From NCBI GenBank assembly GCA_003232965.1, contig QIKG01000181.1:1-10523 (forward strand): a stretch of DNA of 10,523 bases. Direction: 5' to 3'. Both the position numbers and the translations under genes were made by a program. Shown here piece by piece: positions 1-7,566 of this stretch; positions within the stretch are counted from its first letter, which is position 1, and each line of letters starts with the position of its first letter. This stretch comes from Oceanospirillales bacterium. Its GTDB lineage: Bacteria; Pseudomonadota; Gammaproteobacteria; Xanthomonadales; SZUA-36. The notes beneath the pieces are model-generated. The model did no database searches, was not told the origin of the DNA, and saw nothing but the letters and a program-made list of their open reading frames with translations.

Positions 1-316
1 CACCCACGATAATCTCATCTGCCTGCCAGTTCTTAGCTTCAAGCTGATTATGGAAATCTACAATAGCCTGTCGCAGTGGAGGATGTCCCTGCACGCTCAT
101 ATATTCTTTTCTTGATGCCGCCTTTGCCAATGCATCCGAGATTGTTTTTGGCACAGGAAACGGGCTTTGCCCAAAGCCAAATTTAAACACTTGTTGATGG
201 TTGTTCTCTCTAGCAAGAGAGACCTGATTGATTAACAGAGTTTCTGACTGTTTCCATGTCTTATAAAGGGTGTTAGTGGTTTCATTAGAGTACTTTAAGG
301 AGGCTCTGATTAAGGG
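1..316 (-). CDS. PLP-dependent class I/II aminotransferase, N-terminal part (partial, start unclear)
   Basis: The minus-strand frame is open from 316 to the window edge and reads LYKTWKQSETLLINQ, then FKFGFGQSPFPVP, then YMSVQGHPPLRQAIVDFH. The 'G.G...FPVP' stretch followed by 'Y....G.P.LR.AI..FH' is the usual N-terminal arm of fold-type I (aspartate aminotransferase-like) PLP enzymes, which move amino groups in the cytoplasm. The catalytic lysine and phosphate-binding residues lie outside the window, so the substrate cannot be named. The start is odd. The frame is closed upstream by a TAG at 317-319 and holds no ATG after it, only a CTG at 236-238 and a GTG at 188-190. An ATG at 283-285 lies in another frame and reads MKPLT before hitting a stop; a one-base change after it would join MKPLT to TLYKTWKQ. 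A frameshift or a non-ATG start are both possible. It is separated from the receptor gene by that gene's terminator, so it is a separate transcription unit. Confidence 0.75.
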
Positions 317-385
317 CTATTGAATGGTTACTGGTAATTTACAACTGTTGTTGATGAACTGCAACATTTACAGCTTAACAAAGGC

Positions 386-416
386 AAAAAAAACCCGGCA
401 AAAAAAGCCGGGTTTT
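386..416 (-). terminator. Intrinsic (rho-independent) terminator of the TonB-dependent receptor gene
   Basis: There is a perfect 10-bp inverted repeat, AAAACCCGGC (390-399) and GCCGGGTTTT (407-416), with a seven-A loop. Read on the minus strand, the GC-rich stem runs into a tract of eight Ts (386-393), the classic intrinsic terminator layout. It lies 22 bases beyond the receptor stop codon. On the plus strand the stem is followed by only four Ts, so it may also act weakly in the other direction. Confidence 0.93.
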
Positions 417-438
417 CTGGTTTCAGTAGTTTTTCAGT

Positions 439-2841
439 TTAGAAACTGTAGGAACCACCTAAATACCATGACCCACCTTCGTAGTTAGCTGCACTACGAC
501 GAGGGTATTTTGGCGGACCAACTTCTTCAACATAGCTGTCGAATAGATTAGCAAAACCAAGTTTAACTCTAAAGTTGTCAGTCATTTGATAACCCAATTC
601 AGCATCTATGTAGATGGTTGAACCAATTTTCGCACTTGGATTAAGGCCGTCAGCAGGGTTAATTACACCACGCTCATCATAATGCTCACCGTAGAAGTTA
701 GCTCTAAACATTAAGTTCCACTTTTCACCAAACGGAGTGTTAGCTGTCACCACAAAACGGTGTTTCGGATAGTTGTTTTCAATATCCTCTACCAAGCTGT
801 CGCTTACAGGTTGTACATTACCAACAAATTTTTGATTAACTACATCAATCTTGTTATAGCCATAAGCAAAAGAAAGATCAGTTCTAAGCGCATCTGACCA
901 GTCGATACCCGAAGTGATCACCAAATCAACACCACTGTGCTCTACATCTAAAGCATTAGTGTAAAAAGAAATGGTTGTGCCATCGTTTGCAGCAATGTCG
1001 CCCGTGCGATAAATCCGGTCATCAACATTAATCTGGTAAAAGTCCAGGGTCAATGTGGTGTTATCGGTAAGATCTGAAGTTAAACCAAAGCTGATGTTAA
1101 ATGATTGTTCTTCAGTCAATGCCTGACCACCTACTGCAAGAGCTCTTGGGTCAGTTGGTGGAATCAGACCTTCTTCAACCTGTAGACCAGTAGCGCCATC
1201 AAATGTTGTGATGGTGGTACGAACATTAGCCTGACCGGGTGTTGGTGCATGGAAACCAGTCGATATGGCACCACGGAGTGCAGTGGTGTCAGTAACATTG
1301 AAACGCGCAGCTAGTTTGCCGTTAATGGTACTACCAAAATCCGAGAAGTCTTCAAAGCGTAATGCATATTGAACCATGAACCTATCACTAACATCTTGCT
1401 CGATATCTAAATATAAAGCATAGTTATCGCGATCAAATTTACCCGCATCGGTTGTTGGAATTCCGCGGAATCCGCTAACGCCTGATCCTGGTGTTCCATC
1501 TGCGTTCTGATAAGAGCTTGGTTCGCCTGCAATAGCTGTATAAGTTTCTTGGCGCCATTCAAAACCATAAGCAACATTCAATGAGTCACCCACTGGCACT
1601 GAGAAATCTGCATTCAAATTGAATTCTTTTTGCTCATAGCCACCAACATTAAAATCCATTTGTGGAATTTGTAAGGAAGAGGTTAAGCCCAAGCCTGCAT
1701 TAATGGAATTATTAAGGAAATAATCCAGTTCATTTTTGCCATAGCTAAAGCTGAAATCAAAGGCTGTTCCATTTGAAAACTCACCTTCTAAGCCAGAAAC
1801 CCAGGAGAAATCTTTTTGATCACCATCCAAGTATGGGGTAAAACCAGTATCCAATAAGGAGCCTGTATAACCAAGACCAGATAGAGTGGCTAGCGTGCTG
1901 TGACCAGGATTACGGTAGAAGAATCTGTAGCGACCTGAAGTATCGGCATAGCCAACACGGGTATATAATGTAGAGCTTTCGCCAACATCAATACCAGAGT
2001 TCAGATAAAACCTCAAAGCTTCAGTTTCAGGACGACCCCAGGTTTGCACCAGCGGAGCATCACCAAACGGAGCATCAGCACCTACGCCAACAACACCTGA
2101 ATCTATCAGTGCTTGTGCATCTGGGCGTTGAATACCTCTTGATAGGGCTTCATTATCTTGATACTCAAGACTCAGATTTAAAAAGCCATTTTCCCCAAGA
2201 GAGAAACCCTGATTCAAACCAACTTTTAAACTGCTTTCGCCTTCATAAAAATTCCCATATTGAATTTGATATTCACCGCCTTCTGAAGCATTTTTAGTTA
2301 CAAAGTTGATTACACCTGCGATTGCATCTGAACCATACTGTGATGATGCACCATCACGCAGTACTTCAACCCGTTTTAGCGCGATTGATGGAATCATACC
2401 AATATCCACACCATGCGCGCCGTTACCAGCCGCTGGAGCGAAAAATTGCACCAACGCAGAACGATGCCTTCTTTTACCATCCACTAAAATCAGTGTTTGG
2501 TCAGAAGCTGTTCCTCGCAGTGAAGTAGGCCTTACGAATGCACTGCCATCGCCAGTTGCTGGCGTTGCTGTGTATGAAGGAATTAATGACTTCAGGTTAT
2601 CTGTAAGATCGGCAGTACCGCCTAAGGCGTTAATGTCTGCAGCTGAAATTACATCCACTGGTACTGGCGAATCAGAAATGGTTCTTGCTCTTTGGCTTCT
2701 AGAGCCAATGATCATAACCTCTTCCATCATCATATCATCAGTTACAGCTTCTTCAGTAACTTCATCTTGTGCCAACACCGCTGTTGTACACAAGCAAGCA
2801 CCAACAATAGCCATTGCGGTAAATAGTTTGTTTCGTTTCAT
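439..2841 (-). CDS. TonB-dependent outer-membrane receptor
   Basis: This is an 800-aa outer-membrane beta-barrel for active uptake of a ligand, powered by TonB-ExbB-ExbD. I start it at the ATG at 2841, 31 codons inside the longest frame, because this start gives a proper signal peptide (MKRNKLFTAMAIVGACLCTT..VLA, cleavage near A24/Q25) and has AGGA 8 bases upstream. An acidic, Met-rich linker carries the TonB box (EEVMIIGSR, 40-48). The plug domain spans about 54-185, with LRGTASDQTLILVDGKRRHR (108-127) and VEVLRDGASSQYGSDAIAGV (158-177), both strongly conserved in the family. The rest is barrel strands with alternating aromatic and polar residues. NLFD near the C-terminus and the final Phe (GSYSF) form the usual last-strand BAM signal. 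Length is normal for the family. The substrate is unknown: no TonB, permease or degradative partner lies next to it. It has its own terminator and stands alone. Confidence 0.95.
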   Translation of the reverse strand: MKRNKLFTAMAIVGACLCTTAVLAQDEVTEEAVTDDMMMEEVMIIGSRSQRARTISDSPVPVDVISAADINALGGTADLTDNLKSLIPSYTATPATGDGSAFVRPTSLRGTASDQTLILVDGKRRHRSALVQFFAPAAGNGAHGVDIGMIPSIALKRVEVLRDGASSQYGSDAIAGVINFVTKNASEGGEYQIQYGNFYEGESSLKVGLNQGFSLGENGFLNLSLEYQDNEALSRGIQRPDAQALIDSGVVGVGADAPFGDAPLVQTWGRPETEALRFYLNSGIDVGESSTLYTRVGYADTSGRYRFFYRNPGHSTLATLSGLGYTGSLLDTGFTPYLDGDQKDFSWVSGLEGEFSNGTAFDFSFSYGKNELDYFLNNSINAGLGLTSSLQIPQMDFNVGGYEQKEFNLNADFSVPVGDSLNVAYGFEWRQETYTAIAGEPSSYQNADGTPGSGVSGFRGIPTTDAGKFDRDNYALYLDIEQDVSDRFMVQYALRFEDFSDFGSTINGKLAARFNVTDTTALRGAISTGFHAPTPGQANVRTTITTFDGATGLQVEEGLIPPTDPRALAVGGQALTEEQSFNISFGLTSDLTDNTTLTLDFYQINVDDRIYRTGDIAANDGTTISFYTNALDVEHSGVDLVITSGIDWSDALRTDLSFAYGYNKIDVVNQKFVGNVQPVSDSLVEDIENNYPKHRFVVTANTPFGEKWNLMFRANFYGEHYDERGVINPADGLNPSAKIGSTIYIDAELGYQMTDNFRVKLGFANLFDSYVEEVGPPKYPRRSAANYEGGSWYLGGSYSF

Positions 2842-3376
2842 TTGTTTTTTCCTGTTCTCGTTTAATTCCATATGTAGAGCTTTATTACTATGTGCTTTTA
2901 TATCAATAAAGCCCGAACTAAATATTACATTCAAAATACTTGAACTGGTTTGTTCTATTAAATTGACAATGAAGTTTAGACGGCTTACACCATAAAAGGC
3001 GTATGAAGCCTGAACATAATGTCGTTAAACTCGTTAATCTACCTAAGTAAATTTAATAGGCAAAACAGCCAAAGCGGGCGGTTTTCCACCGATTTTAATT
3101 ATTTATATACTTCATGTTAGTTTGGTGTTTTGTAAGAACTCTCACAACACCTCTACAAAAAACTAAAACTCCATTCATATTACAATTACTTAATAAAGCA
3201 TATCATTTATAACTTAATTTTAGTTTAAAGTCAAACATTGCCCTGTCCAATACAAATGAGTCTCAAACAGTCCAAGCTGTTCATAAGCATATAATAAGAA
3301 TGATTCTGACGATAAAAAACTTAGCAACCTATTAAAAGGCTTTCTTTAAGATAATCAAGCTGCCGTTTTCTCTTTT
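2842..3376. other. AT-rich intergenic region upstream of the receptor gene
   Basis: There is no convincing gene. The region must hold the receptor promoter, but I cannot place a confident -35/-10 pair. Visible minor structures are a short hairpin CGGT-TTTCC-ACCG (3079-3091), a tandem TCGTTAA pair spaced 9 bases (around 3022-3037), a 9-bp AT-rich inverted repeat (3160-3168 with 3218-3226), and AGAATGATTCT (3297-3307). The last sits in a stretch (3290-3308) that matches the E. coli Fur consensus at 13 of 19 positions by my count. In DNA this AT-rich, such matches are weak evidence. Confidence 0.5.
2850..2853 (-). promoter_or_regulatory. Ribosome binding site deciding the receptor start
   Basis: On the minus strand the sequence ACAGGAAAAAACAAATG places AGGA 8 bases before the ATG at 2841. 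The longer alternatives (ATGs at 2871 and 2934) would put a charged or unrelated segment before the signal peptide, so the 2841 start is preferred. Confidence 0.75.
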
Positions 3377-3735
3377 AGGCTGTAAGACTGAAGGCTACGA
3401 TTTCACCCGCAAAATGCTGTCAAAATCCACAACAATATGGGCTTGTCTAAAAATCAAAAAAGCACAAGGGTTTGTCATTCGATACTCGGGAATCAATCGG
3501 GGACAGGCTCCGATTGAATTTTTGTTATTGTGGTGGCGAAAGATGCTTTGGCATTTGATGCCTGCCCTTATTGGTTTTATGCCCACGCCGCACAAATTAT
3601 AAGTATCTGCGAAACAGGTTGGGTTGGCTGGATTTTTACGCGTGGGCATAAATGCCCACCCTACGGTTAATGGGGAGTAATGTACGCTATTGCAGCCGGG
3701 AATGCCTTTATGCGGCGTCTCTCGATTTCCGCCCT
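3377..3735. repeat. REP-like / mobile-element-remnant block with several inverted repeats
   Basis: This block is less AT-rich than the DNA before it and is full of short perfect inverted repeats: TCAATCGG/CCGATTGA (3493-3500 and 3510-3517, 9-base loop), GGCAT/ATGCC (3550-3562), and TATGCCCACGC (3578-3588) with its complement at 3640-3650. The right arm is also half of GTGGGCAT-AA-ATGCCCAC (3643-3660). The core 'GGGTGGGCAT..ATGCCCAC' resembles dispersed REP-type palindromes that in many gammaproteobacteria are associated with RAYT (Y1 transposase) genes; that link is inferred from general knowledge. Short open frames on both strands (for example 3395-3649 minus and 3414-3602 plus) overlap the palindromes, have no recognisable domain, and look like by-products of the repeat. 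No transposase is present. Confidence 0.6.
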
Positions 3736-3745
3736 AAATTTAGGG
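3732..3745. repeat. Perfect 14-bp palindrome overlapping a stop codon
   Basis: CCCTAAATTTAGGG is a perfect 14-bp palindrome. Its right half contains the TAA stop codon (3740-3742, minus) and the last Pro codon of the 244-aa gene. It has no loop and no following T tract on the minus strand, so it does not look like a standard terminator. It sits exactly where the gene meets the repeat block. Confidence 0.6.
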
Positions 3746-4474
3746 TGTAGATCTCTTCTCAATGTATTCACCCTGAGATAAAAAACTTATATTTATTTCA
3801 TAAGTTGAGTTATCAATTGGTAATCGTTGAGAAACCGCGAAACGCTTTTCGACAGGAGCTAAGCCACAAGGGGAAGAACTAAAATGGAGGTTGTTGGGAT
3901 CTGGTAAAACACATTCAATATTTATAAGTCTGTTATTTACCTGCCGCCGCCGGAAACCATAGCCGGGAGGGTTTAACTTATTCACTGCCCAATCAGCATA
4001 GAACAGCATAAACGCACCTGAAGGCAGAAGGTATTTCCCCTTATCCAGATCAAGATTCATACGGACATTATGCACCCTATATTTACAACCTTCTTTAGGG
4101 TCGTGCTCGGTTAACGGGATTGTTATTGAATGCTTTCCGTCGCTTATTTCGGGATAATAGGCGTATAGCTTGGTGGCGGTTCGGTCAGGGCTAAAGGGCA
4201 TCAGCTGTTTGCTCTGGCATAGTTTGCTATCGGATTGCGAATAGTAGCTAACTCGTATTACATAACTTACCCCCCGCTCTATCTCTCCTGTAATTTTGAT
4301 ATTCCAATCCTCAGGCATCGATGCTTTGGCTTTTCTCCCTCCGAGGCCATAGGTAGCAAGCTCCTCAGCTGCTACTAAAGCATTTTGATTATCCCTCTGC
4401 TTTTTAGCCTTAAACCCTAGAGAGATTATTACCAATAAAACAACCATCCATGCTGTAAATTTAATATATTTCAT
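3740..4474 (-). CDS. Hypothetical membrane-anchored envelope protein with four cysteines
   Basis: I do not recognise the family of this 244-aa protein. A single hydrophobic segment (about 7-21) after MKYIKFTAW looks like a signal anchor or uncleaved signal peptide, and no lipobox is seen. The body has alternating hydrophobic and polar residues typical of a beta-rich fold, for example YVIRVSYYS (71-79), HSITIPL (115-121) and YEINISFL (225-232). Four cysteines (86, 130, 188, 203) could form two disulphides, which fits a periplasmic location. However, basic residues flank both sides of the membrane segment (K2, K5; K22, K24, K25, R27), so the orientation is not certain. The start is the first ATG of the frame; the Shine-Dalgarno is weak (AAAAAG directly before it). 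It lies 202 bases downstream of the 547-aa gene on the same strand, with no clear terminator between, so co-expression is plausible. Its stop codon lies in a palindrome at the edge of the repeat block. Confidence 0.7.
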   Translation of the reverse strand: MKYIKFTAWMVVLLVIISLGFKAKKQRDNQNALVAAEELATYGLGGRKAKASMPEDWNIKITGEIERGVSYVIRVSYYSQSDSKLCQSKQLMPFSPDRTATKLYAYYPEISDGKHSITIPLTEHDPKEGCKYRVHNVRMNLDLDKGKYLLPSGAFMLFYADWAVNKLNPPGYGFRRRQVNNRLINIECVLPDPNNLHFSSSPCGLAPVEKRFAVSQRLPIDNSTYEINISFLSQGEYIEKRSTP

Positions 4475-4676
4475 CTTTTTAGTCGCTGATTAAAAGTATT
4501 CGAGAAAACGAGGTATAACCCAATCATAGATGTTTCCTCAGTAGCAAACCCCTGAGATAAAAGTGAATAATCACCTGTTTCAGAGCGTTTTTGAATTAAT
4601 GCAAAACACAAGGTCTGATACTATTTCGCATTGAGACAGTCCTTAAAACCACTCAGTCTACAGCTAAATAATACCA

Positions 4677-6320
4677 TCAGCGATCAATACGAATTATTTC
4701 TGACTTATCACCATTTTTATAAGTGAGTTGTATCGTGGCGTATTGGCTGCTGCGTGGTACTTTCAAATAAAGCTTCATGTTGGCAGTGATTGGAGCTATG
4801 CCCGGCTTATTCCATGCAGAAAATCTGAAGTTTTTATTAGGCACAGTGCTGTCAATGCCATATTGAATTTTTTCAATAGCACCCCTGTAAGCCATCAGAT
4901 GTGAGAAATATAGCAGGGTTGAACTATCAAGCTTCCTGAACGAAAGCCATGAGGTCGTGGTCATTTCAAGCAGGCGGCGGTTGGCATCAACGCTTTCTTT
5001 GGCCGGTGTAAATTCGAATGAAAAAGGTCCGCGTTCTATTCCTTGAAGATCGGTGTACCATATTTCAATCGTACTAGCAGGCTGCTTTTTGGAGAGTTCA
5101 AAGAATGATTTTGGTGCTGACTGGCCTGTTCTGGGATCATTATAGCCACTATTGCCAGTTGATCTGGGCTGTCCCTGCCCTTTGATTCTCCACTTGATAT
5201 CTTGGGCTGGTTCACTGATTGAGATATTTCCGTTCCAGCCGGCATTATGTGACATCCAGCTGAGTGAGACTGGGTTTTCTAAAACCCCGCCGGTTATTCC
5301 GTTTTCTAGTGCGACACGACGCTCGGTGACATCAGCACGCCAATCTGAAACCATATCTTGGTCAATAATATAACGCATCAGACCGCCATTATTATCCCTT
5401 TCTTGGAAGGCTTTTAGATAATATAGCTCTTCTCGTTTATCGCCAATGGTCTGGCTTCCAAGGCGCCTTTCGGAATATTCAATACTCAAATGATATGCCA
5501 CCGCTGCAAACTTCGGGTTTTCCTTGAAGTATTTTTTCAATGCTTCAATGCGCTTTTCAGTACCGAGCAATAGAAGCCTGGTATAGGCAGGTATCGGGCT
5601 TGTACTGCGGGCAGTTATTTCATTATATGTTTCGCGAGCACCGGCGGTGCCTTCCTGAACTTTCAGAAAGGTAATAAAACGCAGATGGGGATCAAGCATG
5701 GCTAGGTTGCTTTTAAAATACTCAAGGTATGAGCGTCTGGCGGCTGAATAATCACCGGCAAGTTCCTGTATGCGGGCATTGTGGTAGTACTCTTCGGGGC
5801 TTGCAGGGTTTGCAATAACGCCGTTACTGCTGCCAAAGCCATTTCTTATAGCAGCCAGCATTTCATCAGATTTGGCTTCTATCCTGGCAGTGCTGTCTTT
5901 TATTTCCTGTGTACCTGCTTTGATCTCTCCGGTATCTGCTTTGATATCATCAAGCTTCATTTCTATAATCCCCAGCCTATCCTGAAGCGAAGCTATGGCG
6001 GGTACCGAGACGGCGATGATGCCACGCTCCTCCGCCTCTGGTCCCTGCTGCATAAGGCTAAACAAGCCAGTGGCAACAAAGGCCATTCCGCTAAGTGCTA
6101 ATGCGCCCAATAATTCTTTTTTACCTTTGTAATACAACAACCCCAATAAACCAAAAGCCACACCGGAAATGATAAATAGGTAAAAAACAAACGGCGCGAG
6201 TGGCTGCAGTACATCGGCCACCAGGCCACCTGCAGTACAAAGGCCGCCAGAGATTGCCAGGCTGCTCTGGCGTACTTTTTGATAAGCATTTAGGTTGGTT
6301 AGAGATTGAATATATTTCAT
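4677..6320 (-). CDS. Hypothetical three-TM protein with heptad coiled coil, TPR-like helices and beta-rich C-terminus
   Basis: I cannot name a family for this 547-aa protein. Three membrane helices lie at about 19-36, 43-62 and 70-90. The basic YYKGKKE loop (63-69) between helices 2 and 3 and the acidic sequence after helix 3 predict N-terminus inside and a periplasmic C-terminal part of about 455 residues. Next comes a regular coiled coil (112-158) with I at 119, 126, 133, 140 and 147, and L or T three residues earlier (116, 123, 130, 137, 144), including DIKADTGEIKAGTQEIK. Helical TPR-like sequence follows from about 175 to 340 (YYHNARIQELAGDYSAARRS, 178-197, resembles one TPR unit). The part from about 349 to 547 is mostly beta-like (VSLSWMSHNAGWNGNISI, ending IQLTYKNGDKSEIIRI), with a helical patch LLYFSHLMAYRGAIEKI. 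It sits 122 bases downstream of the K+ channel gene on the same strand. A scaffold or sensor role in the envelope is a guess from architecture. Confidence 0.75.
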   Translation of the reverse strand: MKYIQSLTNLNAYQKVRQSSLAISGGLCTAGGLVADVLQPLAPFVFYLFIISGVAFGLLGLLYYKGKKELLGALALSGMAFVATGLFSLMQQGPEAEERGIIAVSVPAIASLQDRLGIIEMKLDDIKADTGEIKAGTQEIKDSTARIEAKSDEMLAAIRNGFGSSNGVIANPASPEEYYHNARIQELAGDYSAARRSYLEYFKSNLAMLDPHLRFITFLKVQEGTAGARETYNEITARSTSPIPAYTRLLLLGTEKRIEALKKYFKENPKFAAVAYHLSIEYSERRLGSQTIGDKREELYYLKAFQERDNNGGLMRYIIDQDMVSDWRADVTERRVALENGITGGVLENPVSLSWMSHNAGWNGNISISEPAQDIKWRIKGQGQPRSTGNSGYNDPRTGQSAPKSFFELSKKQPASTIEIWYTDLQGIERGPFSFEFTPAKESVDANRRLLEMTTTSWLSFRKLDSSTLLYFSHLMAYRGAIEKIQYGIDSTVPNKNFRFSAWNKPGIAPITANMKLYLKVPRSSQYATIQLTYKNGDKSEIIRIDR

Positions 6321-6442
6321 AGTTGTAACGCCCTTTTTATTACGACGAAGAATCAGTTAAATGAAAACAATTTATGGGTTGAAGCCAAGTATTGTGGTTA
6401 AGCTCGGTATTTGTGATGTGTGTAAATGCAGACATTTCTAAA

Positions 6443-7144
6443 TCAGTTTTCCATCTCGCGCGCCTTGGCAAGCGCTGATGCGAGCACGCCCGCTGGCACA
6501 GCGACTATACCTAGGCCGATAAGCAGTATGCCAAAGGTGAATAACTTACCGCCAACGGTCACCGGATAGATATCCCCATAGCCAACCGTTGTTAATGTAG
6601 AAATGGCCCACCATAAACTGTGGAAAATGGAAGTAAATGATTCAGGTTGCACAGGGTTTTCGAAGTAATATATTCCAACACCCGCAAGGAAGATCAATAT
6701 TAATGTTACAAAAAGAAATAACACTAACTCCTCTTTGGCGAGGACGAAGGCTCGGTGAAATCGTTTGGCCGCAGCACTATACCGGGCGAATTTTAAAATT
6801 CGCACCAGACGGAGTAGCCTGAATAAGCGCAGAGATCTTAGATCAACCCCGGTAGAGAGATAAAAGGGGAGGATTGCTAGCAGGTCTAATATCCCAAAAA
6901 ATGAAAAGATATAGGCCCGCCGATTACTTGCAACTAGAATTCGTGAGAGGTACTCAATACTAAAAACCATCACGGTGAAGATTTCAAAACGATGCAAAAA
7001 CGTGCGAGTCTCAGGCTCCAGATTAGGGAGAGTTTCCACAGAAAAACTAATTAGGGAAAGAACAATAAGCAGCTGAATAATGAGGTCGAATGCTTTACCA
7101 AAAGCGGTGTCGTTTTCTTCAATAATTTGCTTAAAACTGACCAT
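6443..7144 (-). CDS. Voltage-gated potassium channel (six-TM ion transporter family)
   Basis: This 233-aa protein has the compact bacterial Kv architecture and should form tetramers that conduct K+ across the inner membrane. S1 is about 20-39, S2 52-72 (with E64), S3 79-97 (with D87), S4 103-121, S5 138-160, pore helix 170-183, selectivity filter TTVGYGD (185-191), S6 200-226. The filter is the canonical K+ signature. S4 has seven positive residues at every third position (R103, R106, R109, R112, R115, K118, R121), so real voltage sensing is likely. S6 carries AVPAGV, the Pro/Gly gating-hinge type common in bacterial channels. There is no RCK or cyclic-nucleotide domain after S6; the protein ends about seven residues after the helix. 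Start ATG at 7144 has GGGGGA about 8 bases upstream. It is first in a possible three-gene unit and divergent from the DUF2339 gene. Confidence 0.95.
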   Translation of the reverse strand: MVSFKQIIEENDTAFGKAFDLIIQLLIVLSLISFSVETLPNLEPETRTFLHRFEIFTVMVFSIEYLSRILVASNRRAYIFSFFGILDLLAILPFYLSTGVDLRSLRLFRLLRLVRILKFARYSAAAKRFHRAFVLAKEELVLFLFVTLILIFLAGVGIYYFENPVQPESFTSIFHSLWWAISTLTTVGYGDIYPVTVGGKLFTFGILLIGLGIVAVPAGVLASALAKAREMEN

Positions 7145-7220
7145 TCTCTATTCCCCCGATAATGCTATCTGGTTTAGCTAAGTGTGTACCACCTCATGCC
7201 AATACGACTGGAGGGGATAT

Positions 7221-7229
7221 CTTATACCA
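7221..7229 (-). promoter_or_regulatory. Possible extended -10 promoter of the K+ channel gene
   Basis: On the minus strand TGGTATAAG matches the extended -10 form TGnTATAAT at all but the last base. No good -35 is seen 16-18 bases upstream, as is common for extended -10 promoters. It would give a leader of roughly 70 bases before the ATG at 7144. Confidence 0.35.
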
Positions 7230-7566
7230 CCTTCATTTTAATTTTTTATCAGCCTTAAAACGACATGGTATATTTGATTGTTTTCGTGTTAGGGCCAAGC
7301 ATACTCGAGTATTTATTAGCGTTACTAACTAGTGATTAAGCAAGTTAGAATAAAACTTAAAAGCTACAGAAAACTCAAATTACATCCATACTCTAATTGA
7401 GGCAGAATCGATAAAATTGATTAATTAATATTTATTTTGCTATCTATCCTAACTATATCAAAGTTTTCAGTTCAATATCCCGGAATTAACCCCTTTGAAA
7501 TTAATCAGCAAAACGACTGGTATGCCCGAGCGAATAATAGCTGAAGAGTGGTGTGCAAAATAGGTC

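Noticed and set aside
2306..2995. Long plus-strand open frame (229 codons) across the start of the receptor gene
   Set aside because: It is antisense to the signal peptide and plug codons of a clearly real gene, has no domain-like sequence, and is best explained as a shadow frame.
2935..3000. Possible sigma-70 promoter pairs for the receptor on the minus strand (for example TTGAAT-17-CTTTAT)
   Set aside because: The -10 matches only three of six consensus positions, and several equally poor pairs exist in this AT-rich DNA.
3160..3226. AT-rich 9-bp inverted repeat (AAACTAAAA / TTTTAGTTT) with a 49-base spacer
   Set aside because: Low-complexity AT sequence makes such arms likely by chance, and there is no T tract or gene boundary to give it a role.
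3395..3649. Minus-strand 84-codon and overlapping plus-strand 62-codon open frames
   Set aside because: Both run through inverted repeats, have no recognisable domain or good ribosome binding site, and look like by-products of the repeat block.
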